A DNA stretch of 64,000 nt from Actinoalloteichus caeruleus DSM 43889 (GCF_000429185.2 NZ_AUBJ02000001.1:1-64000), one strand, 5' to 3'. Counted from the stretch's first letter, positions 13,742-23,953 are shown. Notes: generated from the letters alone by a model not told the origin. Made by a program: numbers and translations.

Positions 13742-14506
13742 GTGCAGCAGGTGAAGATCGGTGTCCAGCTCGAACCCCAGGCCACCACGACCGAGGCGCT
13801 GCGCCGCGCCTGGACGGGGGCCGACGAACTGGGGCTGGACACCGCCTACGTCTGGGACCACTTCTACCCACTCCACGGTGACCCGGACGCCGCCCACTTC
13901 GAGGCCTACGCGTTGCTGGCCGCGATGGCGGTCGAGACGTCCCGCATCCGGTTCGGTGCCCTGGTCACCTGCAACAGCTACCGCAACCCCAACCTGTTGG
14001 CCGACATGAGCCGGACCATCGACCAGCTCGGCGGGGGCCGGTTCATCCTCGGCATCGGTTCCGGGTGGTTCGAACGGGACTACACCGAGTACGGCTACAC
14101 CTTCGGCACGGCGATCGGCCGCCTCCGGAAGCTGGAGACCGACCTGCCGGTGATCAAGCAGCGGCTCTCGGTGCTCAACCCCGGCCCGGCCGGCCCGATG
14201 CCGATCCTGATCGGCGGTTCCGGGGAGAAGGTGACGCTGCGGCTGGTGGCCGAGCACGCGGACGCCTGGAACGCCTTCGGCCCGCCGGACAACTTCGCGC
14301 ACAAGAACCGGGTGCTGGACGAGTGGTGCGAACGGGTGGGCCGTGACCCCCGGGAGGTCCACCGCACGGTCCTCATCCGCCCGCACGAACTCGAGACGTG
14401 GCGGGACTACGTCGAGGCCGGTGCCCAGGAGCTGATCGTCTCCCTGGAGGACCCGTTCCCGCTGGACGGGGTCGCCGAGCTGCTGCGGGAGGTGCGGGCG
14501 GCGTGA
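13742..14506 (+). CDS. LLM-class F420-dependent oxidoreductase
   Basis: A 254-aa cytoplasmic luciferase-like monooxygenase-fold protein, shorter than the 280-340 aa typical for the family. Recognisable elements are the N-terminal KIGVQLEPQ strand, the YVWDHFYP loop, LGIGSGWFERDY (cofactor-binding region in this fold) and PILIGGSGEK. Such proteins usually use deazaflavin F420 to oxidise or reduce small molecules; the substrate is not predictable. The start GTG 13742 has GGAG 7 bases upstream. The stop overlaps the start of the next gene, so the two are translationally coupled. Confidence 0.88.
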   Translation: MQQVKIGVQLEPQATTTEALRRAWTGADELGLDTAYVWDHFYPLHGDPDAAHFEAYALLAAMAVETSRIRFGALVTCNSYRNPNLLADMSRTIDQLGGGRFILGIGSGWFERDYTEYGYTFGTAIGRLRKLETDLPVIKQRLSVLNPGPAGPMPILIGGSGEKVTLRLVAEHADAWNAFGPPDNFAHKNRVLDEWCERVGRDPREVHRTVLIRPHELETWRDYVEAGAQELIVSLEDPFPLDGVAELLREVRAA

Positions 14507-15390
14507 GGTCGTCCCGCAGGCTGCCGGTGGGGGACGTGGAGCTGTGGACCGAGAGCATCGGTGACCCCGCGAACCCCCCGGTGCTGCTCGTGGCGGGCGC
14601 GAACTCCTCGGCGCTGGGCTGGCCGGACGAGTTCGTCGCCCGCCTCGTCGACGGCGGGCGACGGGTCCTGCGCTACGACCACCGTGACACCGGCAGGTCC
14701 ACCACCCGGCCGTTCTCCGACGCGCCGTACCCGGTGGCCCGGCTGGCGGAGGACGCGCTGGGGGTGCTCGACGGCTGGGGGCTGCGGTCGGCGCACGTGG
14801 TGGGTCTCTCGCTCGGCAGCACCCTCGGCCAGCTGCTCGCGCTGGACCACCCGGAGCGGCTGCGCGGCCTCACCCTGATGCTGGGGGCGGCGCTCGACGT
14901 GGACTTCGTGGGCAACCTGCGGCGGGCCCACACCGGGGAACCCGACCCGGGCGGTCTGCCCCTGCCCCGCCGGGACGTGCTCGACGTGCTGGCCCGGCGG
15001 GCCGAGCCGCCCTCGGACCGGGCGGCCGCGCTGGACCGCCGCGTCGAGGAGTGGCGGGCCCTCGCCGGGCCCTCGGTGTTCGACGCGGCCGAGTTCCGCC
15101 GCTGGGAGGAGCGCGCCATCGAGCACGCCGGCACCCTCGAGCAGCCGAGCGCGCACGGCGCGGCGGAACCCGTGCCGACCGAGCGGGGCCGGGAACTGCG
15201 CGGCGTTCGGGTGCCGACTCTGGTGGTCCAGGGGGAGCTCGATCCGCTCAACCCGCCGCCGCACGGGCGGCACCTGGCCGACCTCATCCCCGGTGCCGTC
15301 CTGTGGGAGGTGGCGGGGCTGGGGCACGCGCTTCCCGGTGCCCTGCACGGGGTCCTGGCCGACCGCATCCTCGCGCACACCGCGGAGTGA
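14503..15390 (+). CDS. alpha/beta-hydrolase
   Basis: A 295-aa alpha/beta-hydrolase-fold enzyme. The nucleophile elbow GLSLGS holds the catalytic Ser, LVVQGELDPLNP supplies the acid, and the His is in GLGHALPG. The RYDHRDTGRS segment is typical of esterases, epoxide hydrolases and haloperoxidase-like members. I start it at GTG 14503, which overlaps the upstream stop as GTGA and has GGGAGG about 10 bases before it. The coupling implies a shared pathway with the F420 oxidoreductase; the substrate is unknown. Confidence 0.88.
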   Translation: MRSSRRLPVGDVELWTESIGDPANPPVLLVAGANSSALGWPDEFVARLVDGGRRVLRYDHRDTGRSTTRPFSDAPYPVARLAEDALGVLDGWGLRSAHVVGLSLGSTLGQLLALDHPERLRGLTLMLGAALDVDFVGNLRRAHTGEPDPGGLPLPRRDVLDVLARRAEPPSDRAAALDRRVEEWRALAGPSVFDAAEFRRWEERAIEHAGTLEQPSAHGAAEPVPTERGRELRGVRVPTLVVQGELDPLNPPPHGRHLADLIPGAVLWEVAGLGHALPGALHGVLADRILAHTAE

Positions 15391-15489
15391 GCCGCCCGGG
15401 AGCCCCGTACCGGGTGGTCCGGCCGGCGCGGCCCGGGCATCGGCCGTCCTGCCCGCCGCACCGACCGGGAGCGGCGGACCGGGTCGGTG

Positions 15490-16569
15490 TCAGGCGGAGC
15501 GCAGCCCCCAGCTCCCGTGGAACTCCGCTCCGGGGTCGAGCAGCACGAGCCCGTCACCGGAGTTGAACGCGTCCGGGGCGCAGGTCATCGGTTCGACGGT
15601 GATACCGGCCCGGCCCGCGCGGCCGGGCGGTGGGCCGTCGTCGGTGTAGACCTGGAGGTAGCGGTAGTTCTCGTCCACCCAGAGCTCGATGGTCGGGCCG
15701 CCCCGGCGGCTCAGCCGGGTCACGGCGGTGCCGTCCGCCTCGCGGAGGAGCCGGGTGTAGGCGGTGTCCAACTCGGTCGTGCCGAGCTCGCGGGGGACGC
15801 GGAAGTCCATGCCGGTCCCGTCGACCTCGGCGATCCCGGTGGGCAGCAGTCGGTCGTCGACCGTGTAGTAGGCGTCGGCGGGCAGCCGGACCCGCATGTC
15901 GTCAATCGTCTCCGAGCCCAGCTGGAAGTACGGGTGGAACGCCGCGCCGAACGGCGCCCGCGCCCGCCCGAGGTTGGTCGCGGTGAGCCGGGCACGGATG
16001 CCCCGCGCGCTGACCGCGTACTCCATGCGCAGGCCGAGCCGGAAGGGGTACCCGTACTGGGGGTGGAGCTGGTAGTCGAGCACCACCCGGTCCCGGGAGT
16101 GCTCGACGGGTTCCCACTCCACCCAGTTCACCAGGCCGTGCAGGGCGGTGTTCCGCTCGGGTTCGTTGACGGGGACCTGGTACTCCGCGCCGTCGAAGGT
16201 GTAGTGGCCGCGGTCGATGCGGTTGGGCCAGGGCACGATGGTCTTGCCCTGGTAGCTGTCGCCCACCGAGTGGGGTTCGTGGGTGAGCAGCCGTTCCTCG
16301 CCGTCGACCTTCCAGGACAGCAGGGTCGCCGCGACGCCCGCGACGACGACGGCGTGCCGACCGGCGCGGATCTCGTACAGGCGGCCGGTGGCCTCCCCGA
16401 CGGGTGGGCGCGGCCCGGTGGCGGGGTGCGTGCCGGGACCGTCGGCGGTCGAGGCCTGGCTCGTCCCGGCGATGCCCGTCACGCCCAGCAGTCCCAGTCC
16501 GCCGGCTGCCCCGAGCGCGGCGCGCCGGGACAGTGCGGATCCTGCGGATCGCTCGGTGCTCCTGCTCAT
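15490..16569 (-). CDS. Tat-exported aldose 1-epimerase family protein
   Basis: A 359-aa protein. A twin-arginine signal (LSRRAALGAAGG) spans about the first 40 residues, then a galactose-mutarotase-like fold runs to the C-terminus. Conserved features are WPNRIDRGHYTFDG, the catalytic-type His in ALHGLVN and AFHPYFQLG, and the general-base Glu in ITVEPMTC near the C-terminus. It interconverts alpha and beta anomers of sugars, here outside the membrane, which is less usual than the cytoplasmic GalM. ATG 16569 has GGGAGGAG about 9 bases upstream. It converges with the hydrolase gene. Confidence 0.88.
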   Translation of the reverse strand: MSRSTERSAGSALSRRAALGAAGGLGLLGVTGIAGTSQASTADGPGTHPATGPRPPVGEATGRLYEIRAGRHAVVVAGVAATLLSWKVDGEERLLTHEPHSVGDSYQGKTIVPWPNRIDRGHYTFDGAEYQVPVNEPERNTALHGLVNWVEWEPVEHSRDRVVLDYQLHPQYGYPFRLGLRMEYAVSARGIRARLTATNLGRARAPFGAAFHPYFQLGSETIDDMRVRLPADAYYTVDDRLLPTGIAEVDGTGMDFRVPRELGTTELDTAYTRLLREADGTAVTRLSRRGGPTIELWVDENYRYLQVYTDDGPPPGRAGRAGITVEPMTCAPDAFNSGDGLVLLDPGAEFHGSWGLRSA

Positions 16570-16670
16570 CCTGGGCTCCTCCCGACCGGCGCTGTCGAGG
16601 CGTGGTCATCCCATCGTGGGGTACGGCAGGACGTCCGTCACGTCGACGCCGCCGGTCTGTCCGGTCTTCC

Positions 16671-16708
16671 GTCCGCCCGGCACCGCTGATCGGGGGTGCC
16701 GGGCGGAC
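16671..16708 (-). terminator. terminator downstream of superoxide dismutase
   Basis: A perfect 14-bp stem (16671-16684 with 16695-16708) with a 10-base loop lies 73 bases past the SOD stop and ahead of the epimerase stretch on the same strand. Confidence 0.65.
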
Positions 16709-16780
16709 GGCCCCGCGTCGAGCGGGGCTACCGGACGCGCCGCCCGTCCGGTGGGGGAGGGGCGGCCCGGTCGGGTGGGC

Positions 16781-17404
16781 TCAGGGCAGCAGCAGACCGT
16801 TGCGCCCGGCGCGGGCGTCCTCGAAGCGGCGACCGACCTCGGCCCAGTCGACGACGTTCCACAGCGCGTTGACGTAGTCGGGCTTGACGTTGCGGTACTG
16901 GAGGTAGAAGGCGTGCTCCCACACGTCGAACAGCAGGATCGGCACCGACGGCAGCACCGAGTTCGCGTGGTGGTCCCTGATCTGCTGGGTGATCAGCCGC
17001 TGCCCGATCGGGTCCCAGGCGAGGACGGCCCAGCCGTTGCCCTGGATGGTGGTGGCGACGGCGTTGAACTGGGCGCGGAACCGGTCGAAGGAGCCGAACT
17101 CCTCGTCGATGGCGGCCGCGAGTTCCCCCACCGGCTTGTCGCCGCCGTTCGGCGACAGGACCTTCCACCAGATCACGTGGTGGGCGTGACCGGCGAGGTT
17201 GAACGCGAGCGTGGTCTGGAGGCCCACGATGGAGCCGAAGTCGTCGGCCTCCCGCGCCGCCGCGAGCTTCTCCAGCGTGTCGTTGGCGCCCTTGACGTAG
17301 GCGGCGTGGTGCTTGGAGTGGTGCAGCTCGTTGATCTCGCCGGTGATCGCCGGGGCCAACGCCGAGTAGTCGTAGTCCAGATCCGGCAGGGTGTAGGGGG
17401 CCAT
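16781..17404 (-). CDS. sodA: iron/manganese superoxide dismutase
   Basis: A 207-aa Fe/Mn superoxide dismutase that converts superoxide to oxygen and peroxide. The metal ligands His28 (ELHHSKHH), His76 (GHAHHVIWW), Asp160 and His164 ([14 protein letters not shown]) all sit at the positions known for the Mycobacterium tuberculosis enzyme. There is no signal peptide. Whether it uses Fe or Mn cannot be read safely from sequence. An inverted repeat CTTGA-GG-TCAAG upstream (about 17464-17475) might bind a redox or metal regulator. It is transcribed alone and ends at the hairpin at 16671. Confidence 0.96.
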   Translation of the reverse strand: MAPYTLPDLDYDYSALAPAITGEINELHHSKHHAAYVKGANDTLEKLAAAREADDFGSIVGLQTTLAFNLAGHAHHVIWWKVLSPNGGDKPVGELAAAIDEEFGSFDRFRAQFNAVATTIQGNGWAVLAWDPIGQRLITQQIRDHHANSVLPSVPILLFDVWEHAFYLQYRNVKPDYVNALWNVVDWAEVGRRFEDARAGRNGLLLP

Positions 17405-18028
17405 CGTCGGTCCTGTTCGTCGTTCCGTCGTGGGTACCAGCCCACCCTCCGACCTGAACCGCGCTTGAGGTCAAGGGGTTGTGATCGGAACGGCATCCGG
17501 TCGGCGGGGGTGGCGCTGGCGGGGAAAGCCGCGGTGTGCCGGCGCTGGCGGGGTGCCGGCCGGGGGGGCGGGTGCGGTCCCGCGATCGTGTGCGGGCCGA
17601 GGACGGTTCGGGCGTTCCGGTCGTGGTGGGGGCCGAGGCGTCTCGGACGCCGGTTCGCCGGGCAGGAGCACCGGCGGGGAACTCCGGTGGTGGTGCACGA
17701 CCCCCGACCTGTCCGGTTCGGGCGGAAGGGTCCGGTGTCCCACGCCCGGGCGCTCGGCCGCCGGTCGTGGTTCGGGATCGGTGCAGGTAGGACGGTGCTG
17801 AACACCCGCCCAGCGTCCGGTGGCCAGCGCTGGGGCACCGGGAGCCGGGACGCTGTCCGCTGTCCTGTTCCGCGTTGGCCCAGCTGCCCGGCCGCTACGC
17901 CGTCCGGCCGATTGAAGGGCGTCGACGGGCCAGCTCAGATGGTGCCCAGATCACCGTTACACCGGGCCGCGTCACGGGAAGCCGCCCCTGCCTTTCCCCA
18001 CCGGGCGAAGAGAACGGAGACCACCACC
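17405..18028. other. gene-free divergent region between SOD and glucanase
   Basis: About 620 bases with no credible gene. It holds the SOD promoter region, including TTGACC on the minus strand inside the palindrome CTTGAGGTCAAG (17464-17475), and a repeated CGCTGGCGGGG element near 17512 and 17542. Confidence 0.5.
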
Positions 18029-19201
18029 ATGGTGACCAGGCGAATGTTCCTCGGCGGCCTCGCCGCCACCGCCACCAGCGGCGCGTTGATCGGGAGCGGA
18101 ACCGTCTCCGCCGCGTCCGGGCCTGTCGCCCCGGCCGCCGCGCGGGTGCCCAACTCGCTGCCGTTCACCGTGGTCAACGACAGCGGGCGGTACCCGAACA
18201 GCGCGCTGTGGATGCACCTCGTGGGACGCGAACTGCCCTCGGACCGCCCGGTGCGGATGACACCGGACGGGACGCTCGCCTACGTGTCCGCCTCCGACAA
18301 CGACGCCGACGGTTTCGCCGACTACGCCATCCCGCTCAACGGTGCGGGGGACACCCGGTTCGACCTGCCGATCAACTTCTCCGGCCGGGCCTACTTCTCG
18401 GTGACGGAGAAGATCCGGTTCCGCGTCAACCCCGACGACACCCTGGCCTACCCGGCGGGGTGGGTCGAGAGCGACCCGAACTACCGGATCCTGCACGACT
18501 GCATGGAGTTCACCTACGACGCGACCGGCATGTACTGCAACACCACCAAGGTCGACATGTTCAGCATGCCGCTGGGCATCGAGCTGACGGGCAGCGAGAC
18601 GCAGCGCACCGGCTTCCTCGTCGACGGGGGGCGCGAGGCCGTCTTCGCGGCGATGCGGGGCAACCCGGACTTCGCCAACCTCGTCGTCGACGACCTGCGC
18701 GTCATCGCGCCGAGCCACGGCATCGACTCCGGCCTGTTCTCCCCCACCTTCTACGACTCCTACGTGGACGCCGTCTGGAACAGGTACCAGAGCGACACGC
18801 TCACCGTCACCGCGAACCACACCGACTTCACCGGGCAGGTCCAGGGCGGGCTGTTCACCTTCACCGGCGGCGTCAGCCCCTTCGAGAAGCCGACGACCCG
18901 CGACGTGCTGTTCTGCGACGGAGCCCTGCACGCGCCCAACGACGGGATCTCGGGGCCGGTGGCCGCCGTGCTCGGCGCGAGCCTGAACCGGTCGACGCTG
19001 CTGGACAGCGCGCGGGCGCCGATCCTGGACCCGGACGCCTTCTACCTCGACCAGACCAGCAACCACTACTCGCGGGTGCTGCACGAGAACATGGTCGACG
19101 GGAAGGTCTACGGGTTCGCCTTCGACGACGTCGGTGACTTCGCCTCCTACGTCCAGGACCACGCGCCGGCCGGGATCACCGTGTCCATCAACCCGTTCTG
19201 A
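18029..19201 (+). CDS. glycoside hydrolase family 64 beta-1,3-glucanase
   Basis: A 390-aa secreted protein. A Tat signal (VTRRMFLGGLAATATSG) is followed by a single GH64 catalytic domain from about 42 to 390. The family's laminaripentaose-producing glucanases use a Glu and an Asp; here Glu160 in CMEFTYDATG and Asp176 in KVDMFSMPLG fit. It cuts beta-1,3-glucan such as fungal wall or laminarin. There is no carbohydrate-binding module. The start ATG 18029 has GGAG 9 bases upstream. Together with the proteases it suggests a degradative or antifungal lifestyle. Confidence 0.92.
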   Translation: MVTRRMFLGGLAATATSGALIGSGTVSAASGPVAPAAARVPNSLPFTVVNDSGRYPNSALWMHLVGRELPSDRPVRMTPDGTLAYVSASDNDADGFADYAIPLNGAGDTRFDLPINFSGRAYFSVTEKIRFRVNPDDTLAYPAGWVESDPNYRILHDCMEFTYDATGMYCNTTKVDMFSMPLGIELTGSETQRTGFLVDGGREAVFAAMRGNPDFANLVVDDLRVIAPSHGIDSGLFSPTFYDSYVDAVWNRYQSDTLTVTANHTDFTGQVQGGLFTFTGGVSPFEKPTTRDVLFCDGALHAPNDGISGPVAAVLGASLNRSTLLDSARAPILDPDAFYLDQTSNHYSRVLHENMVDGKVYGFAFDDVGDFASYVQDHAPAGITVSINPF

Positions 19202-19331
19202 TCCGGCGGCGGGGCCAGCCAGGTCCCCGTCGTCGCGACGGCCCCGGTCGCCCGGGCCGGCCCTTCCTCGGGCAGGCTCGGGCGAGGTCGGCGTCACGGG
19301 ACACCGACGACGAGCGGACAGGAGGTCCCCA

Positions 19332-20345
19332 GTGGACACGGTGCGGCACGAGGTCGTCGACGGGGTCGGGCGGCTGGTCCTGGACCGGCCGGCGGCCCTG
19401 AACGCCCTGGACCTGGACATGATCCGGGAGATGACGAGGGTGCTGGACGGCTGGCGCGACGACCCGGAGGTCCGGACCGTCCTGGTGGCCGGCGGCTCAC
19501 CCCGCGCCTTCTGCGCTGGCGGGGACATCCGGGCGGCCCGGGCGGCCAGCCTGGCCGGTGACGAGGAGAACGTGGCCGAGTTCTTCCGCGCCGAGTACGC
19601 CCTCAACGGCTTGATCGCCGAGTACCCCAAGCCCTACGTCGCCCTGCTCGACGGGATCGCGATGGGTGGTGGGCTCGGCATCTCCGCGCACGGGTCGATC
19701 CGGGTCGTCACCGAACGGTCCCGGTTGGCGATGCCGGAGACCGGCATCGGTTTCTTCCCCGACGTCGGGTCCACCTACTTCCTGCCCCGGCTGCGGGGCG
19801 CGTCCGGCCGCCACCTGGGACTCACCGGTGTCCACATCGGAGCAGGGGCTGCCGTGGACACCGGGCTGGCCACCCACCACGTTCCCGCCGAGCGGCTGCC
19901 CGACCTGGTCGCCGCGCTGGGAACCGGGACCGCGGCGGAGGTGGTCGCCGGGTTCGCCACGCCCCCGCCGGTGTCGGAGCTCGCGCCGGTGGCCGAGGCC
20001 GTCGACCGGTGCTTCGCCGCCGACTCGGTCGAGGAGGTCGTCGCGCGGCTGGAGGCGGAGGCCGGGCCGCACCAGGAGTGGGCGCGCGCCACCTTGGCGA
20101 CCCTGGCGGCGATGTCACCGACCAGCCTGCACCTCGCTGCCGGCCTGTTCCGGCGCGGTGCCGCCTCCTCGCTGCGGGAGTGCCTGGCCCGGGAGCTGCG
20201 GGTGGCGGCGTGGGCCGCGCACAGCCACGACTTCCACGAGGGGGTGCGGGCGCAGCTGGTGGACAAGGACCGCCGGCCGCGCTGGTCGCCGGCCACGCTC
20301 GCGGAGGTCGACACGGCGTTGGTCACCCGGGTGCTCGACGGCTGA
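19332..20345 (+). CDS. 3-hydroxyisobutyryl-CoA hydrolase (enoyl-CoA hydratase superfamily)
   Basis: A 337-aa crotonase-fold enzyme. The oxyanion loops are AFCAGGDIRAA and GIAMGGGLGIS, and the MPETGIGFFPDVGSTYFLPR block is diagnostic of 3-hydroxyisobutyryl-CoA hydrolase, which releases 3-hydroxyisobutyrate in valine breakdown. The C-terminal HIBYL-type domain is present. The start GTG 19332 has GGAGG 6 bases upstream. No other valine-pathway gene adjoins it; a beta-hydroxyacid dehydrogenase at 40.3 kb could act on the product, but nothing links them. Confidence 0.9.
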   Translation: MDTVRHEVVDGVGRLVLDRPAALNALDLDMIREMTRVLDGWRDDPEVRTVLVAGGSPRAFCAGGDIRAARAASLAGDEENVAEFFRAEYALNGLIAEYPKPYVALLDGIAMGGGLGISAHGSIRVVTERSRLAMPETGIGFFPDVGSTYFLPRLRGASGRHLGLTGVHIGAGAAVDTGLATHHVPAERLPDLVAALGTGTAAEVVAGFATPPPVSELAPVAEAVDRCFAADSVEEVVARLEAEAGPHQEWARATLATLAAMSPTSLHLAAGLFRRGAASSLRECLARELRVAAWAAHSHDFHEGVRAQLVDKDRRPRWSPATLAEVDTALVTRVLDG

Positions 20346-20433
20346 GGCGCGGACGCCCGTCCCGGAGGGTGGCGGTCGCTCGCTCGTCGACGTCTGGATC
20401 GTGTCTGGTTGTCCGGTCGCGGGTACGCGGATT

Positions 20434-20447
20434 GGTCCGAACGGACC
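20434..20447. promoter_or_regulatory. candidate operator palindrome upstream of the trypsin gene
   Basis: GGTCCGAACGGACC is a perfect 14-base palindrome about 100 bases before the trypsin start and ahead of the leader terminator. Confidence 0.3.
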
Positions 20448-20482
20448 TGTCCCGGCCGCCGGTCGGTCGGCTTGGATGTGAA

Positions 20483-20516
20483 CGATCCACACATTCGACG
20501 GTGTGGTCGGTTTTTT
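20483..20516 (+). terminator. intrinsic terminator in front of the trypsin gene
   Basis: The stem CCACAC/GTGTGG (20487-20492 with 20501-20506), extended by CGA/TCG with one bulged base, is followed by six Ts (20511-20516). It ends only 32 bases before the trypsin ATG, so it either ends the upstream transcript or acts as a leader attenuator. Confidence 0.7.
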
Positions 20517-20548
20517 GCCGCCCACCACCCCTCGGGGAGGGAGAGTTC

Positions 20549-21349
20549 ATGAGAGCAGGTCGGGCACGACGCTGGTCCACCCTGGTCGCGGCCACCGCCG
20601 CCGTGGCCGCCGCCGGAGCGGGAACGGCCATCGCGGACACCACGGGCGGCGACGGGGTGAGCACCCGCATCGTGGGCGGCGAGCGGGCCAGCATCGAGGA
20701 CTACCCGTGGGCCGTCTACCTGACGACGCCGGCCGGCCAGCAGTTCTGCGGCGGCTCCCTCGTCGCCGCGGACAAGGTCGTCACGGCGGCCCACTGCACG
20801 GAGGACTCCGCTCCGTCCGACATCCGGGTCGTCGCCGGCCGGGAGGACAAGAACAGCACCGACGGCGACGAGGCCGAGGTCACCGACATCTGGATCAACC
20901 CCGACTACGACAGCACCTCGTTCAGCGGCGACGTCTCGGTCCTCACCCTCGACGTCGAGCTGGACCACCCGACGGTGCCGCTGGCCACCCCGGCCGACGA
21001 GGACCTGCACACCCCGGGGGAGGCGGCCACCGTCGTCGGCTGGGGCACCACGTCCTCCGGGGGCGCGGCCTCCCGCTACCTGCTCGAGACCACGGTCCCG
21101 CTCGTCAGCGCCGAGGACTGCGCCAGCGCCTACGGCGGCGAGTTCGACGAGGCCACCATGCTGTGCGCCGGGCTCGAGGAAGGCGGCAAGGACGCCTGCC
21201 AGGGCGACTCGGGCGGCCCGCTGGTGGTTGAGGGCACCCTGGTGGGCGTCGTCTCCTGGGGCTACGGCTGCGCGCAGGCCGGCTACCCGGGCGTCTACGC
21301 CGGCGTCGCCGCGCACAGCGACCAGCTCGCCGAACAGATCGCGTCCTGA
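20549..21349 (+). CDS. secreted trypsin-like (S1) serine protease
   Basis: A 266-aa preproprotein with a signal peptide (about 1-29), a short propeptide and the mature start IVGG at 41. The triad is His82 (TAAHC), Asp128 (SGDVSVLTL) and Ser221 (QGDSGGP). Asp215, six residues before the Ser, corresponds to trypsin Asp189, so cleavage after Arg or Lys is expected. ATG 20549 has GGAGGGAG just upstream. A T-tailed hairpin 32 bases before the start is noted separately. The closest known analogue is Streptomyces trypsin. Confidence 0.94.
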   Translation: MRAGRARRWSTLVAATAAVAAAGAGTAIADTTGGDGVSTRIVGGERASIEDYPWAVYLTTPAGQQFCGGSLVAADKVVTAAHCTEDSAPSDIRVVAGREDKNSTDGDEAEVTDIWINPDYDSTSFSGDVSVLTLDVELDHPTVPLATPADEDLHTPGEAATVVGWGTTSSGGAASRYLLETTVPLVSAEDCASAYGGEFDEATMLCAGLEEGGKDACQGDSGGPLVVEGTLVGVVSWGYGCAQAGYPGVYAGVAAHSDQLAEQIAS

Positions 21350-21383
21350 CCGGCGCGGGGCCCCGGCCCCGCACCCCCGATCC

Positions 21384-21417
21384 GGTGGCCCCGGGGTTCG
21401 CCGCCCCCGGGGCCACC
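21384..21417 (+). terminator. terminator after the trypsin gene
   Basis: A perfect 13-bp GC stem (21384-21396 with 21405-21417) with an 8-base loop, 35 bases after the stop. No T-run follows. Confidence 0.7.
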
Positions 21418-21568
21418 GCCATGTCCCGCCCCGGCGGGCCGATCCACCGTCCCGGCCCGTCCGTCCCGGGTGATCTTCGGGCACCACCCCGGCGGGGGAT
21501 GCCACACCCCCCGGCCCGCACCGGCACAATGCAGGCCGGAGATCAGCGAGAGGGCGGATGCAGAACCG

Positions 21569-23953
21569 ATGACGATGTCCATTCACCAGAGGATCGCCGA
21601 GGAACTCGGGGTGCGGCAGGGCCAGGTCCAGGCCGCCGTCGACCTGCTCGACGGAGGGGCGACCGTGCCCTTCATCGCGAGGTACCGCAAGGAGGCCACC
21701 GGCACACTCGACGACGCCCAGCTGCGGGACCTGGAGGAACGCCTCCGCTACCTGCGCGAACTGGAGGACCGGCGGGCGGCGATCCTGGAGTCGATCCGGT
21801 CGCAGGGCAAGCTCGACGACGAGCTCGCGGCGCGGATCAACGCCGCCGAGTCGAAGGCCAGGCTGGAGGACATCTACCTGCCCTACAAGCCGAAACGGCG
21901 CACCAAGGCGCAGATCGCCAGGGAGGCCGGGCTCGAACCGCTCGCCGACCTGCTCCTCGCCGACCCCACCCACGACCCGAAGGCCGTCGCGGCCGACTAC
22001 GTCGACGCCGAGAAGGGCGTCGCCGACGGGACGGCCGCCCTGGAGGGCGCCCGGGCCATCCTGGTGGAACGCTTCGCCGAGGACGCCGACCTCATCGGCG
22101 AGCTCCGCGAGGAGATGTGGACCCGGGGCCGGGTGGCCGCCCGGGTGCGGGAGGGCCAGGAGAACGAGGGCGCGAAGTTCGCCGACTACTTCGACTTCTC
22201 CGAGCCCTTCACCAAACTCCCCTCCCACCGGATCCTCGCGCTGTTCCGGGGGGAGAAGGAAGGCGTGCTCGACCTCGTCCTCGAACCCGACGAGGACAGC
22301 AACCCGGGTGAGGCGCCGCAGGGCCCGAGCAGCTACGAACAGCGGATCGCGCACCGCTTCGACATCGGCGACCAGGGCCGCCCGGCCGACCACTGGCTGC
22401 TCGACTCGGTGCGCTGGGCCTGGCGCACCCGCGTCCTGGTGCACCTCGGCATCGACCTGCGCACCCGACTGCGGCAGGCCGCCGAGGAGGAGGCCGTCCG
22501 CGTCTTCGCCGCGAACCTGCGAGACCTGCTGCTCGCCGCCCCGGCCGGCACCCGGCCCACCCTCGGCCTCGACCCGGGCTTCCGCACCGGGGTGAAGGTC
22601 GCCGTGGTCGACGGCACCGGAAAGGTCGTGGCCACCGACACCATCTACCCGCACAAGCCCCAGGACCGCTGGGACTCCTCGATCGCCACCCTCGCGCGCC
22701 TCGCCGAGCGCCACGGCGTCGAACTCGTCGCCATCGGCAACGGCACCGCGTCCCGCGAGACCGACCGGCTGGCCGCCGACCTCATCCGCCGGCACCCCGA
22801 GTTGAGGCTGACCAAGGTGATGGTCTCCGAGGCGGGCGCCTCGGTGTACTCGGCCTCCGCCTACGCCTCCCAGGAACTGCCCGAACTGGACGTGGCGCTG
22901 CGCGGCGCCGTCTCCATCGCCCGCCGGCTCCAGGACCCGCTCGCCGAGCTGGTCAAGATCGACCCGAAGTCCATCGGGGTGGGCCAGTACCAGCACGACC
23001 TCTCCGAGACGATGCTCTCGCGGTCGCTGGACGCGGTGGTCGAGGACTGCGTGAACGGCGTGGGGGTGGATGTCAACACCGCATCGGCCCCGCTGCTGAC
23101 CCGGGTCTCCGGCATCGGTGAGGGACTGGCGGAGAACATCGTCCTCCACCGCGACACCCACGGTCCGTTCCGCTCCCGCAAGCAGCTCAAGGACGTCTCC
23201 CGGCTGGGGCCGAAGGCCTTCGAGCAGTGCGCCGGCTTCCTCCGGATCCCCGACGCCGAGGACCCGCTGGACAGCTCGGCGGTGCACCCGGAGTCCTACC
23301 CCGTCGTGCGCCGCATCCTGGACGCGGTGGGCAGCGACGTCGCCGGTCTGATCGGCAACACCCGACTGCTGAAGTCCGTGCGCCCCACCGACTTCGTCGA
23401 CGACGCCGTCGGCCTGCCCACCGTGACCGACATCCTCGGTGAGCTGGAGAAGCCGGGCCGCGACCCGCGTCCGGCGTTCCAGACGGCCGCCTTCGCCGAG
23501 GGGGTCGAGACCCTGGCCGACCTGCGTCCCGGCATGACCCTGGAGGGCGTCGTCACCAACGTCGCCGCCTTCGGGGCCTTCGTCGACATCGGCGTGCACC
23601 AGGACGGCCTGGTCCACGTCTCGGCGATGTCGAGGAACTTCGTGCGCGATCCCCGCGAGGTGGCCAAGCCCGGCGACATCGTCAAGGTCAAGGTGCTGGA
23701 GGTCGACGCCACCCGCAAGCGCATCTCCCTGACCCTGCGCCTCGACGACGAGCTGCCCCAGGCCGGGGGCCAGCCCGGGGAGCGGCGCGGCGGCCAGGGC
23801 GGCCGAGGCGGTCAGGGCCAGGGCGGTCAACGTCAGGGCGGCGGCCGTCAGCAGGGCGGCCGGGGTGGACAGCGCCGGGAGCGCGCCGACAGTGGCGGCG
23901 GAGCGATGGCCGACGCGCTGCGCCGCGCCGGGTTCGGCGGCGGCTCCCGCTGA
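21569..23953 (+). CDS. tex: Tex family RNA-binding transcription accessory protein
   Basis: A 794-aa cytoplasmic protein of the Tex/YhgF family. In order it has the Tex N-terminal helical region (about 1-190), the YqgF/RNase H-like domain (from about 330, [19 protein letters not shown]), helix-hairpin-helix motifs (about 490-560) and an S1 RNA-binding domain (about 645-720, [20 protein letters not shown]). The last 70 residues are a Gly/Gln/Arg-rich RGG-like tail, common in actinobacterial members and likely to bind RNA. The start ATG 21569 has a GAGAGGG site upstream; another ATG two codons later is also possible. It is monocistronic by spacing. Confidence 0.95.
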   Translation: MTMSIHQRIAEELGVRQGQVQAAVDLLDGGATVPFIARYRKEATGTLDDAQLRDLEERLRYLRELEDRRAAILESIRSQGKLDDELAARINAAESKARLEDIYLPYKPKRRTKAQIAREAGLEPLADLLLADPTHDPKAVAADYVDAEKGVADGTAALEGARAILVERFAEDADLIGELREEMWTRGRVAARVREGQENEGAKFADYFDFSEPFTKLPSHRILALFRGEKEGVLDLVLEPDEDSNPGEAPQGPSSYEQRIAHRFDIGDQGRPADHWLLDSVRWAWRTRVLVHLGIDLRTRLRQAAEEEAVRVFAANLRDLLLAAPAGTRPTLGLDPGFRTGVKVAVVDGTGKVVATDTIYPHKPQDRWDSSIATLARLAERHGVELVAIGNGTASRETDRLAADLIRRHPELRLTKVMVSEAGASVYSASAYASQELPELDVALRGAVSIARRLQDPLAELVKIDPKSIGVGQYQHDLSETMLSRSLDAVVEDCVNGVGVDVNTASAPLLTRVSGIGEGLAENIVLHRDTHGPFRSRKQLKDVSRLGPKAFEQCAGFLRIPDAEDPLDSSAVHPESYPVVRRILDAVGSDVAGLIGNTRLLKSVRPTDFVDDAVGLPTVTDILGELEKPGRDPRPAFQTAAFAEGVETLADLRPGMTLEGVVTNVAAFGAFVDIGVHQDGLVHVSAMSRNFVRDPREVAKPGDIVKVKVLEVDATRKRISLTLRLDDELPQAGGQPGERRGGQGGRGGQGQGGQRQGGGRQQGGRGGQRRERADSGGGAMADALRRAGFGGGSR

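Noticed and set aside
17173..17838. Minus-strand frame upstream of superoxide dismutase
   Set aside because: It overlaps the SOD gene in another frame and is Pro/Arg-rich without domains.
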